From Cellvibrionales bacterium UBA3090 (GTDB taxonomy: Bacteria > Pseudomonadota > Gammaproteobacteria > Pseudomonadales > Porticoccaceae): a stretch of DNA of 5,658 nt. The notes beneath the pieces were generated by a model. It did no database searches, was not told the origin of the DNA, and saw only the letters and a list, made by a program, of their open reading frames with translations. Of the stretch, positions 1 to 5,303 are shown piece by piece. The translations under genes were made by a program, and so were the position numbers. Within the stretch, counting starts at the first letter, position 1; every line of letters begins with the position of its first letter. The stretch is taken from positions 1-5,658 of the forward strand of contig DFBC01000161.1 of assembly GCA_002367235.1 (NCBI GenBank). The letters are read 5' to 3'.

Positions 1-87
1 GTCTTGGGCAAAGGTTCTCCTTACTGGGACCGCACGTTGGGATTCAGCCAGCGAAGCCCCTCGGTCCTCTCTTTTATTTGTCTTCAT
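1..87 (-). CDS. N-terminal fragment of an unidentified protein, cut by the left edge
   Basis: An ATG at 87-85 on the minus strand opens a frame that stays open for 29 codons to the window edge. The peptide begins MKTNKREDRG and ends PVRRTFAQD. An AAGGAG Shine-Dalgarno (CTCCTT on the plus strand, 96-101) sits 8 nt upstream, which is near-ideal and is the main reason for calling a gene on so little sequence. The visible part is hydrophilic and rich in Arg, Lys, Glu and Asp. It has no signal peptide, membrane segment or motif I recognise, so no function is proposed. It is transcribed divergently from the zinc-ribbon gene. A CATAAT hexamer on the minus strand (174-179) could be its -10 box, but the -35 region is poor. 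The plus-strand frame across the same bases lacks comparable start signals. Confidence 0.6.
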   Translation of the reverse strand, partial: MKTNKREDRGASLAESQRAVPVRRTFAQD

Positions 88-323
88 TCTTTATTCTCCT
101 TCGAGCTGTCTTTTCTGCACACTATCTCATAAAATTAGCCGCGCCAGGATGCTGCGGGCTTGGGTCACTCTTGATTATGCATAACCTACGTAATCTAGGT
201 AAACAAATCTGGCAATTTCAGTTCGACCATACGCTGAAGTTAAACAATAGCATAAAGTTCTGTCTGTCATCCAATACCGCCCACTTTACCCGACTTGAAC
301 TCTATTACATACCCAATTCTTGA

Positions 324-338
324 GTAGTTCTAAACTAC
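324..338. repeat. 15-bp palindrome, possible operator
   Basis: GTAGTT and AACTAC form perfect 6-base arms around a 3-base centre (CTA). The palindrome lies in the middle of the divergent gap, about 80 bases upstream of the plus-strand promoter elements, where an operator could sit. A single small palindrome is expected fairly often by chance, so the regulatory role is speculation. Confidence 0.25.
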
Positions 339-416
339 ACGTTTCGTCAGACTGTTCACTTTGCCATCCATAACACCTGAGGCAGACGTAGACCTGGAAT
401 AGAGCCACGGCGGGAT

Positions 417-476
417 TTGACAATTTTAACAGGCTATTTACAAAATGTTTTGTTTGGTGTACGATGTATATAATAG
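417..476 (+). promoter_or_regulatory. Candidate promoter region of the zinc-ribbon gene
   Basis: A consensus -35 hexamer TTGACA lies at 417-422, with TACAAA at 439-444 after a 16-base spacer. About 30 bases further on, a perfect TATAAT lies at 469-474 inside the stretch TTGTTT...GTACGAT...ATATAAT (450-476). That composite recurs just before the P-type ATPase gene. TATAAT has no good -35 hexamer at 17 bases, so either two promoters exist or an activator site replaces the -35. Initiation after TATAAT would give an untranslated leader of roughly 100 nt that includes the start-site hairpin. Which element is used cannot be decided from sequence. Confidence 0.45.
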
Positions 477-530
477 TTTAAGTTTAGGTTATTACAAGCT
501 TCTTAGGATTCTGCTAGATTCATATCAAGT

Positions 531-582
531 ATTGGATGACCCAAACCCCAGCTAAAAGTTTTGAGAAAGGAGGTCATCCAAT
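531..582 (+). promoter_or_regulatory. Hairpin that could occlude the zinc-ribbon gene's ribosome-binding site
   Basis: Bases 531-541 (ATTGGATGACC) are the exact reverse complement of 572-582 (GGTCATCCAAT), giving an 11-bp stem around a 30-nt loop. The 3' arm contains the last two G of the Shine-Dalgarno (AAAGGAGG, 566-573) and the first two bases of the ATG at 581. CAAA at 542-545 can also pair with UUUG at 560-563. That leaves the rest of the Shine-Dalgarno in an asymmetric internal bulge. Folded, this leader would block initiation; melted or remodelled, it would expose a very strong site. RNA thermometers, attenuators and protein-bound translational operators share this geometry. The repeat is seen directly; its regulatory action is inferred. 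Confidence 0.5.
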
Positions 583-886
583 GAGTTTTCAGGACAAAAC
601 GATCCAGTGTGCCGATTGTGGGACTGACTTCAGCTTCACCGCTGAGGAACAAGAGTTCTTTCAATCCAAGGGCTATACCAATGATCCCAAGCGCTGTCCT
701 TCATGCCGACAGGCAAGGAAGACAGAGCGGAATGGAAGTCGTGGTAACAGCTACGGGCTCCCACGCCAAATGTTTCCTGCCATATGCGCCGAGTGCGGCA
801 AAGACACCGAAGTGCCTTTTGAGCCTACCAATGGCAGGCCGGTCTATTGTAGCGATTGCTACAGCAAAATCAGACTGAGTAGATAA
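581..886 (+). CDS. Small double zinc-ribbon protein
   Basis: This 101-residue protein has two four-cysteine zinc sites. The N-terminal module (about residues 4-47) has Cys10/Cys13 and Cys39/Cys42, in the pattern of the family named probable zinc-ribbon domain (zf-trcl type): CADCG, then a phenylalanine-rich EEQEFF helix, then KRCPSCR. The C-terminal module (66-98) has Cys69/Cys72 and Cys90/Cys93 in CAECGK...VYCSDCY. A basic Arg/Gly/Ser linker (43-63) joins them and could contact nucleic acid. I chose the ATG at 581 because a strong AAAGGAGG lies 7 nt upstream and the zinc module begins nine residues in. An in-frame ATG at 536 would add 15 residues, but it lies inside the hairpin's 5' arm and lacks a ribosome-binding site. 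No membrane segment or signal peptide is visible. The exact role is unknown. A cytoplasmic RNA- or ribosome-associated function is inferred from the basic linker and the neighbouring RRM gene. Confidence 0.88.
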   Translation: MSFQDKTIQCADCGTDFSFTAEEQEFFQSKGYTNDPKRCPSCRQARKTERNGSRGNSYGLPRQMFPAICAECGKDTEVPFEPTNGRPVYCSDCYSKIRLSR

Positions 887-899
887 TGCCGGTTTGACC

Positions 900-943
900 A
901 AGGATATACACGGGCCAGGAATACCTGGCCCGTGTATATCCTT
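900..943 (+). terminator. Perfect 20-bp hairpin after the zinc-ribbon gene
   Basis: Bases 900-919 and 924-943 are exact reverse complements (AAGGATATACACGGGCCAGG and its partner) around an AATA tetraloop. The element starts 13 nt after the stop codon. Its position and very high stability fit a transcription terminator or an mRNA 3'-end protector. No T-tract follows on either strand, so it is not a standard intrinsic terminator. It could also act as a processing site that uncouples expression of this gene from the RRM gene, or be a copy of a dispersed palindromic repeat. Confidence 0.55.
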
Positions 944-1118
944 AGAATGTGGCGATGTATCATCTCAATGGGAGTCTCGATACGTGAAGGTGATTCTCAG
1001 GTTTCCCTGTTGTGTCGCTTTCAAAGGATGGTGCAAATGAGTGGAATTCTGCGCGAGGCAAAGTCCCACCGCCATTTTCTCTGCAAGGATTACGAGATTA
1101 AGTGAAAGGAGCACCAGT
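944..1118 (+). promoter_or_regulatory. Putative long 5' leader of the RRM gene
   Basis: These 175 bases lie between the hairpin and the RRM start. An upstream in-frame ATG at 1041 would give a 26-residue extension that looks nothing like an RRM protein and has no ribosome-binding site, so I read 1041-1118 as untranslated leader. It includes GTGG/CCAC (1041-1044 with 1066-1069) and TCTC/GAGA (1078-1081 with 1094-1097), both weak pairings. Genes for small RRM and cold-shock proteins often carry long regulatory leaders. No confident promoter is visible: TATCAT at 958-963 is a weak -10 candidate without a -35. Confidence 0.3.
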
Positions 1119-1436
1119 ATGAAGATTTACGTGGGGAACTTACCCTATGAGATAACTGAAGAGGAATTACGTCAGGAATTTGGGACTTTTGGAGAAGTGA
1201 CGTCTGTAAACATTATAACAGACAAATACAGTGGGCGACCCAGGGGATTCGGGTTTGTTGAAATGCCAACAGTGTCTGAAGGTCAAGCCGCAATTGCCGG
1301 CCTCAATGGGAAGGCACTGAAGGACCAGACGCTTAATGTTAACGCGGCTCGCCCACCTTCTGAGAGCAGAGGTGGTGGATCTTACGGCAACAGAAGACCT
1401 GGTGGACCTAGTAGAGGAAAGCAGAGAAGATATTAG
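1119..1436 (+). CDS. RRM-domain RNA-binding protein, glycine/arginine-rich tail
   Basis: This 105-residue protein is one RNA-recognition motif followed by a short basic tail. RNP2 is IYVGNL at residues 3-8 and RNP1 is RGFGFVEM at 42-49, so the aromatic RNA-stacking positions (Tyr4, Phe44, Phe46) are present. The fold ends near residue 78. Residues 79-105 are rich in Gly, Arg, Ser and Pro. This layout is that of bacterial and cyanobacterial Rbp-type proteins, many of them cold-induced, which bind single-stranded RNA in the cytoplasm. The ATG at 1119 is chosen because AAGGAG lies 7 nt upstream (1106-1111) and because the RRM begins at residue 2. An upstream frame start at 1041 would add an unrelated extension. 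The gene lies on the same strand as the zinc-ribbon gene, 232 bases downstream and beyond a strong hairpin, so the two may be expressed separately. It is convergent with the dehydrogenase gene. Confidence 0.93.
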   Translation: MKIYVGNLPYEITEEELRQEFGTFGEVTSVNIITDKYSGRPRGFGFVEMPTVSEGQAAIAGLNGKALKDQTLNVNAARPPSESRGGGSYGNRRPGGPSRGKQRRY

Positions 1437-1660
1437 ACTCCTTCTCATTCATTTCCGCCCAAGGCGCAAGATATATTCATTATCCTTGAGATGTGTGACA
1501 CTTAGCCAGTTTGTTCGCTTAACTTCCTCGAACCCCGTGGAGAGGTCAGGCAATTGCCAAGCCATTTCAGGAATGCTTTGAATCTTAGCTCTTCTTAAAA
1601 ATCATCTCCGCCCTCGGTTATTAAGTTGTTTCGGACCCAATTGTATCGTAGTCGATAGCT
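1437..1660. other. Convergent intergenic region
   Basis: This gap lies between the 3' ends of the RRM gene and the dehydrogenase gene. I found no intrinsic terminator with a T-tract for either. Small inverted repeats are present: GGCAATTGCC at 1549-1558, and TATCG/CGATA around a 4-base loop at 1644-1657, just past the dehydrogenase stop. The latter is too short to be a convincing terminator. Plus-strand frames crossing this stretch start inside the RRM gene in another frame and look spurious. Confidence 0.5.
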
Positions 1661-4321
1661 CTAATAAGCCTGTCTATAAATTTGTAAAACTTCGTTTGGA
1701 TCACTGACAGGGCGCCCATTGAAGATGACAGCCGTATCGGCAATCGCATGAAATGCGCATATTGCAAGGTTCTCTTCCGGAACGCCCACGTCGCGCAGTC
1801 TCATCGGATGGCCCACCTTTTTCATCAGGGATTCTACTGCGTCTGCTGCTGCCAGGGCGACATCATGCTCTTTCATGCCGGCGGTGTTGGTGCCCAGAGC
1901 CTGTGCTACCAGAGCCAGCTTGTCAGCAGCATGGTCAACATTGTAACGCATCACCTTAGGTAATACGATGCCGCAGGCTACCCCGTGTGGGACATGGTGC
2001 AGCGTCCCTATAGTATGTGCCATTCCATGCGCCAGACCAACTTGGGCAATGGTGAATGCCCACCCTGCCATGGTGGCTGCTAGCTGCATATTGAGCCGTG
2101 CCTTTTCATTGCTACCATCGGCTACGACAAGTGGCAGATTCTCGTTGATCAGGCGTATGGCATGTAACGCCAGACCGTCGCAAATCTGGTTCGCCAGGGT
2201 GCTCATCATAGCCTCAATGGCATGTGTCATGGCATCCATGGCAGTGGTGACTGTTAAATCCTTGGGCAGGGTCATGGTGAAACGCGGGTCCAGAATAGCC
2301 ACATTCGGCATGATTCGTGTGTCTACTATGAAGAGTTTACGTCCGGCGCCCTTGCTTGTGAGTACGGCCATATTTGTTACTTCGCTGCCGGTCCCTGCTG
2401 TTGTTGGAATGACGATGTGTGGGGTTTGTGGCTCAGTAAGCACCAGGAAGTTTAGGTAATCGTTTACCTTGCCGCCGTTCTTTAAGGTTACACAGACCCC
2501 TTTGGCAGTATCGATGACGCTGCCGCCGCCGACGCTGATGATGCAGTCCGCCTTAAGTTCGCGGGCCACGGCAGTGGCCACATCCACTGTTTCCAGATCG
2601 GGATCCGGTGAGATACTGTCATAGATGCCCACACAGAAATCCACTAGGGCATCCTTCACCAATTGGGCAAGCCCTGCTTTATTGACTCCTGAGTCGGTAA
2701 GAATCAGAGCCCTGCGGCAGCCAAGATCGGCGACTGCCTTGTAGATTGAGCTCAGAGCCCCATGTCCGGCGATTACAGCAGTCGGGCAATTGTAACTAAA
2801 ACCTTCTACCTTCTTGTAGTCCGACATAATTTTGAAAGTCATATTCGACTTATGGTCGGCAATTGCGGATACATGTATTCTCTTGATCTGAGTATATTCA
2901 CGCAGGCTTTCTAGACCGAGTTCGCGGCCGACGCCAGATTGCTTGTAGCCGCCGAAGGGGCAATAATCAGAAAAGATGTGGTAATTGTTAATCCATATTG
3001 TTCCAGTACGAACCCCACGAGCTACACGTTCAGCCCTGGCGGTGTTAGTGGAAAATACACCACCTGCCAGGCCGTACACGGAATCATTAGCAATGGCAAT
3101 CGCTTCTTCATCACTATCGTATTTTATGATGCAAAGAACAGGGCCAAATATCTCCTCCTGCGCGATACGCATCTTGTTGTTCACATTCGCAAAGATGGTG
3201 GGAGCATAGTAGAACCCACCTTTGATTCCTTTAACCTCGACGCGTTTGCCGCCGGTGATCAGTTCCGCTCCCTCTTCCTTACCCAGTTTGACATAGCGTT
3301 CAACTGTAGCCAATTGCTGTTTGCTGACAAGGGGCCCCATGTGAGAGGTCTGGTCCATCTGGTATCCGATACGGATAGATTCAGCCCGCTTTATTATCTT
3401 GTCGAGGAATTCATCATGAATCTTTGATGAGACTAATACACGACTACCCGAGGAACAAACCTGTCCTTGGTTGAAGAAGTTGCTGAAGAGGGCGCCCTCC
3501 ACGGCAAGCTCCATATCTGCGTCGTCGAGTATGATAGTGGCTGACTTGCCGCCCAGCTCGAGCGTCACCTTTTTTATTGTACCGGCAGCCATCCGCATGA
3601 TTTCACGACCGACCTCCGTGCTGCCGGTAAAGGCTATCTTATCTACATCCGGGTGGGTGCAGAGAATTTCGCCCAACTCCCTTCCTGGGCCAGCGATGAC
3701 GTTGAATACTCCATCTGGGATGCCAGCTGCTTTTGCTGCTTCTGCTACTATGAGTGCGGTAAGAGGAGTATACGAAGCCGGTTTCAAAACCATAGTGTTC
3801 CCCATTAGGAGAGCGGGAGCGATCTTCCAGCAGGCTATATACATAGGGTAGTTCCAGGGAGAAATTCCTACACATACTCCAACCGGTTCCCTGCGGATGA
3901 ATTCACGGCCCGGCGCAAAAGCGTTTCCTGAGGCTGGTATTTCCTCCTCCCAAGGAAATTTTGTGACTGCCGCCAGGCTTAAATTGCGTAATAAAGTGAC
4001 ACTGATTAAAGGCATGAACTTGGCCAATGATATGACCTGGCCGGAGTTCATCGATTCAGTGAAAGCCAGGCGCAGACCCTGCCGTGCTATCTGGTCGGCA
4101 AAATCCTGGACTTTGGCGGCACGGGCTGCCGGGGTAAGACCACTCCAATCCCCTCTGTCGAAAGCCTTACGTGCCGCCGCTATAGCCTCTTCTGCGTCAG
4201 CCTTTCCTGCTTGGGCTACTGTGGCTATGGGTGCCTCAGTACCGGGGTCAATCGTCTCGAACGTTTTCCCACTGTCAGCGTCTACGAACTCGCCATTGAT
4301 AAACAGTTTATATTGTTCCAT
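1661..4321 (-). CDS. Fused aldehyde dehydrogenase / iron-containing alcohol dehydrogenase
   Basis: This 886-residue cytoplasmic protein carries two complete NAD(P)-dependent enzymes. Residues 1-485 are a classical aldehyde dehydrogenase, with oxyanion Asn157 (SPWNYP), cofactor Lys180, FTGSTEVGR (231-239), general base Glu255 (LELGGK), catalytic Cys289 (GQVCSS) and the EEIFGP motif (389-394). Residues 494-886 are a group III Fe-dependent alcohol dehydrogenase, with GGGS (598-601), TTAGTGSE (640-647) and metal ligands Asp696, His700, His765 and His779, spaced as in FucO. The linker is only about eight residues. The order and length match AdhE, but AdhE's aldehyde half is CoA-acylating and lacks this Glu, so free acid is the expected product here. 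The likely reaction is alcohol to aldehyde to acid, or aldehyde dismutation; the substrate is unknown. The start has GGGGGAG 3 nt upstream. No ribosome-binding site precedes Met494, so separate translation of the second half is unlikely. An IscA-like gene lies 87 bases upstream. Confidence 0.93.
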   Translation of the reverse strand: MEQYKLFINGEFVDADSGKTFETIDPGTEAPIATVAQAGKADAEEAIAAARKAFDRGDWSGLTPAARAAKVQDFADQIARQGLRLAFTESMNSGQVISLAKFMPLISVTLLRNLSLAAVTKFPWEEEIPASGNAFAPGREFIRREPVGVCVGISPWNYPMYIACWKIAPALLMGNTMVLKPASYTPLTALIVAEAAKAAGIPDGVFNVIAGPGRELGEILCTHPDVDKIAFTGSTEVGREIMRMAAGTIKKVTLELGGKSATIILDDADMELAVEGALFSNFFNQGQVCSSGSRVLVSSKIHDEFLDKIIKRAESIRIGYQMDQTSHMGPLVSKQQLATVERYVKLGKEEGAELITGGKRVEVKGIKGGFYYAPTIFANVNNKMRIAQEEIFGPVLCIIKYDSDEEAIAIANDSVYGLAGGVFSTNTARAERVARGVRTGTIWINNYHIFSDYCPFGGYKQSGVGRELGLESLREYTQIKRIHVSAIADHKSNMTFKIMSDYKKVEGFSYNCPTAVIAGHGALSSIYKAVADLGCRRALILTDSGVNKAGLAQLVKDALVDFCVGIYDSISPDPDLETVDVATAVARELKADCIISVGGGSVIDTAKGVCVTLKNGGKVNDYLNFLVLTEPQTPHIVIPTTAGTGSEVTNMAVLTSKGAGRKLFIVDTRIMPNVAILDPRFTMTLPKDLTVTTAMDAMTHAIEAMMSTLANQICDGLALHAIRLINENLPLVVADGSNEKARLNMQLAATMAGWAFTIAQVGLAHGMAHTIGTLHHVPHGVACGIVLPKVMRYNVDHAADKLALVAQALGTNTAGMKEHDVALAAADAVESLMKKVGHPMRLRDVGVPEENLAICAFHAIADTAVIFNGRPVSDPNEVLQIYRQAY

Positions 4322-4324
4322 CAG

Positions 4325-4331
4325 CTCCCCC
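4325..4331 (-). promoter_or_regulatory. Shine-Dalgarno of the fused dehydrogenase
   Basis: On the minus strand GGGGGAG ends 3 nt before the ATG at 4321-4319. The spacing is short, but the purine run is strong and fixes this start. The 87-base gap upstream to the IscA-like gene is AT-rich. It contains only a weak 5-bp inverted repeat (GCGTA/TACGC, near 4355-4370) and no clear promoter or terminator, so cotranscription with the upstream gene is possible. Confidence 0.6.
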
Positions 4332-4408
4332 TTTTAATATATTTCAAAATGACAGCGTAATATCATACGCTTACAAATATATGGTCACATACTGTAAAAT
4401 CCGCACGT

Positions 4409-4777
4409 TCATACGTAAAGGTTGGGCTGAATTTTGATGTCGCTGACACCGCAACCATCCCACTCGCCTACAGGTTTGCTTGATGTGAGCACAAATCCTT
4501 TCCTCCCCATTTCATCCACATAGGAGATGGTTACCTCACCCACAACTTGATAAATCTCGGGATTAATAACGAATGTCAGGCCATCTAATTCCAAGGTCAA
4601 ATCGGTCTCAAGGATAGTGACCACGCATAGGTATAGTGACGAATCACAGCATCCGCTAAAATAGAGAGCAATGCGAATAGGCTGCTGGATACCTTTATCA
4701 GCTCGAAATGATCCGATGGCCTGGCTCACACCTGGCCCCAACTTGACTATGGGATTGATTTTCCACCCCCTTCCCAC
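4409..4777 (-). CDS. IscA/HesB-like iron-sulfur biogenesis-fold protein, degenerate
   Basis: About 110-122 residues with the layout of the IscA/HesB-like family. A basic strand IRIAL (34-38) is followed by SGCCDSSLYL (41-50), matching the family's G-C-x-G-x-x-L-x-L loop. An acidic stretch leads to DGLTFVINPEI (65-75). The C-terminal part reads GFVLTSS and ends in a single cysteine, GCG (108-110). Canonical IscA has a GCGxSF-type pair there, so one of the three metal-ligand cysteines appears to be missing; Cys43, Cys44, Cys51 and Cys109 remain. The family role is iron or Fe-S delivery. Here it may be a divergent relative with another job. The start is uncertain. The GTG at 4777 has no ribosome-binding site, while a GGGGGTGG run lies just inside the frame (4763-4770), so translation may begin slightly downstream. 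It is followed on the same strand by the fused dehydrogenase. Confidence 0.62.
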   Translation of the reverse strand: MGRGWKINPIVKLGPGVSQAIGSFRADKGIQQPIRIALYFSGCCDSSLYLCVVTILETDLTLELDGLTFVINPEIYQVVGEVTISYVDEMGRKGFVLTSSKPVGEWDGCGVSDIKIQPNLYV

Positions 4778-4885
4778 CTATCTAATTTGATGGAAATTTT
4801 AGTGAAGAGAGGTTGTCACACTATTGACTCTTCATGTCGTTATATGAACTCCGCTGCATTCCTTTGCAATCGTGCCTTGGGTCCG

Positions 4886-4893
4886 ATTATATA
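4886..4893 (-). promoter_or_regulatory. Candidate -10 box for the IscA-like/dehydrogenase genes
   Basis: On the minus strand the sequence TATATAAT provides a perfect TATAAT (4891-4886), about 110 bases upstream of the IscA-like start. No good -35 is found at 16-18 bases; TTGATA occurs, but only about 12 bases away. A perfect -10 hexamer in AT-rich DNA is weak evidence by itself, but its location fits a promoter serving both minus-strand genes. Confidence 0.3.
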
Positions 4894-4953
4894 TTTTAGC
4901 CATTATCAACGCCTACGTCAATAATCACCGTACGTCTTGGGACAAGGCAACAC

Positions 4954-5041
4954 GGGCTATCGCGCAGTAAGCCAAATTGTTACCTGCACACCTGAACTGG
5001 ATAGCCCTTCTGCCCGAAAAGTCAGGCTTGATATTGCAGAA
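4954..5041. ncRNA. Possible structured RNA (nested and adjacent stems)
   Basis: GGGCTATC (4954-4961) pairs perfectly with GATAGCCC (5000-5007). Inside it, 4964-4970 pairs with 4980-4987 over seven base pairs with one bulged C. Immediately adjacent, TTCTGC (5008-5013) pairs with GCAGAA (5036-5041). Three helices packed with no gap between the first and third look like a compact RNA, but stems of this size also arise by chance. I do not recognise a known riboswitch class. The strand is undetermined, because inverted repeats fold on either. Confidence 0.25.
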
Positions 5042-5078
5042 TAGCACATATGCGCTGGAGCACTGGCGGATGAGAATA

Positions 5079-5113
5079 GTTGAGAAAAACGTAAGTCATG
5101 GGTTTTCTTCAAC
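5079..5113. repeat. Imperfect 12-bp hairpin
   Basis: Bases 5079-5090 (GTTGAGAAAAAC) pair with 5102-5113 in 11 of 12 positions, including one G-U pair, around an 11-nt loop. No T-tract follows on the plus strand, so it is not an obvious terminator. Confidence 0.35.
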
Positions 5114-5145
5114 GGATCAAGCTAGAGAATAGTATCAATATCAAT

Positions 5146-5171
5146 CTGAGCAATACCAGAAGGTTGCTCAG
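5146..5171. repeat. 8-bp hairpin with inner 2-bp extension
   Basis: CTGAGCAA (5146-5153) is the exact reverse complement of TTGCTCAG (5164-5171). Inside, CC and GG (5156-5157, 5162-5163) can pair across an AGAA loop, leaving a 2-nt bulge. It lies about 150 bases before the ATPase start. Its function is unknown. Confidence 0.35.
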
Positions 5172-5281
5172 CACCGATTCAAATCAGCGAAAACCAATAT
5201 GCTCATCGCCGAAGGATTTTCTGAACGAGGTTTTGTTTATAGTGTGAAATCAGAATAGAGACTCTTAATATAAACCAATTA

Positions 5282-5303
5282 TTGTTTGTACGATATATAA
5301 TGG
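5282..5303 (+). promoter_or_regulatory. Candidate promoter element before the P-type ATPase
   Basis: TTGTTT, GTACGAT and ATATAAT run together here and include a perfect TATAAT at 5296-5301. The same three blocks in the same order, with insertions of 3 and 2 bases, occur at 450-476 before the zinc-ribbon gene. No standard -35 lies 17 bases upstream. The TATAAT overlaps the first in-frame ATG (5300), so transcription from it would begin at about 5308 and would exclude that ATG. Confidence 0.4.

Larger units (their letters stand above)
88..580. other. Divergent intergenic region
   Basis: These 493 bases separate the minus-strand left-edge gene from the plus-strand zinc-ribbon gene. I see no convincing coding sequence. 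An 81-codon plus-strand frame from 78 starts with TTG, has no ribosome-binding site and overlaps the better-supported minus-strand start. The region is AT-rich. It holds the left gene's Shine-Dalgarno (96-101), a small palindrome at 324-338, promoter-like elements at 417-476 and the start-site hairpin at 531-582. The rest, about 180-320 and 340-415, shows nothing I can interpret. Confidence 0.6.

Noticed and set aside
78..323. 81-codon plus-strand frame in the left gap
   Set aside because: It starts with TTG, has no ribosome-binding site or recognisable domain, and overlaps the better-supported minus-strand start at 87.
536..580. Upstream ATG extending the zinc-ribbon protein by 15 residues
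   Set aside because: It has no Shine-Dalgarno and lies in the 5' arm of the hairpin. The ATG at 581 has a very strong site and matches the domain start.
1968..2459. 163-codon plus-strand frame inside the dehydrogenase gene, and similar frames at 2939-3427, 3471-3851 and 3897-4337
   Set aside because: They are antisense shadows of a gene with unmistakable domain motifs along its whole length, and none shows a protein family of its own.
1661..4321. Calling the fused enzyme adhE
   Set aside because: The aldehyde dehydrogenase half has the length and Glu255/Cys289 pair of the non-acylating class, so the AdhE name and acyl-CoA chemistry would be misleading.
1631..4886. 10-bp inverted repeat TCGGACCCAA (1631-1640) / TTGGGTCCGA (4877-4886) flanking the two minus-strand genes
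   Set aside because: It looks like transposon or cassette ends, but several 10-bp inverted matches are expected by chance in a window this size. There is no transposase and no target duplication.
5098..5247. 49-codon plus-strand frame before the ATPase gene
   Set aside because: It has no good ribosome-binding site, its composition looks random, and it overlaps two hairpins. It is more likely noncoding.
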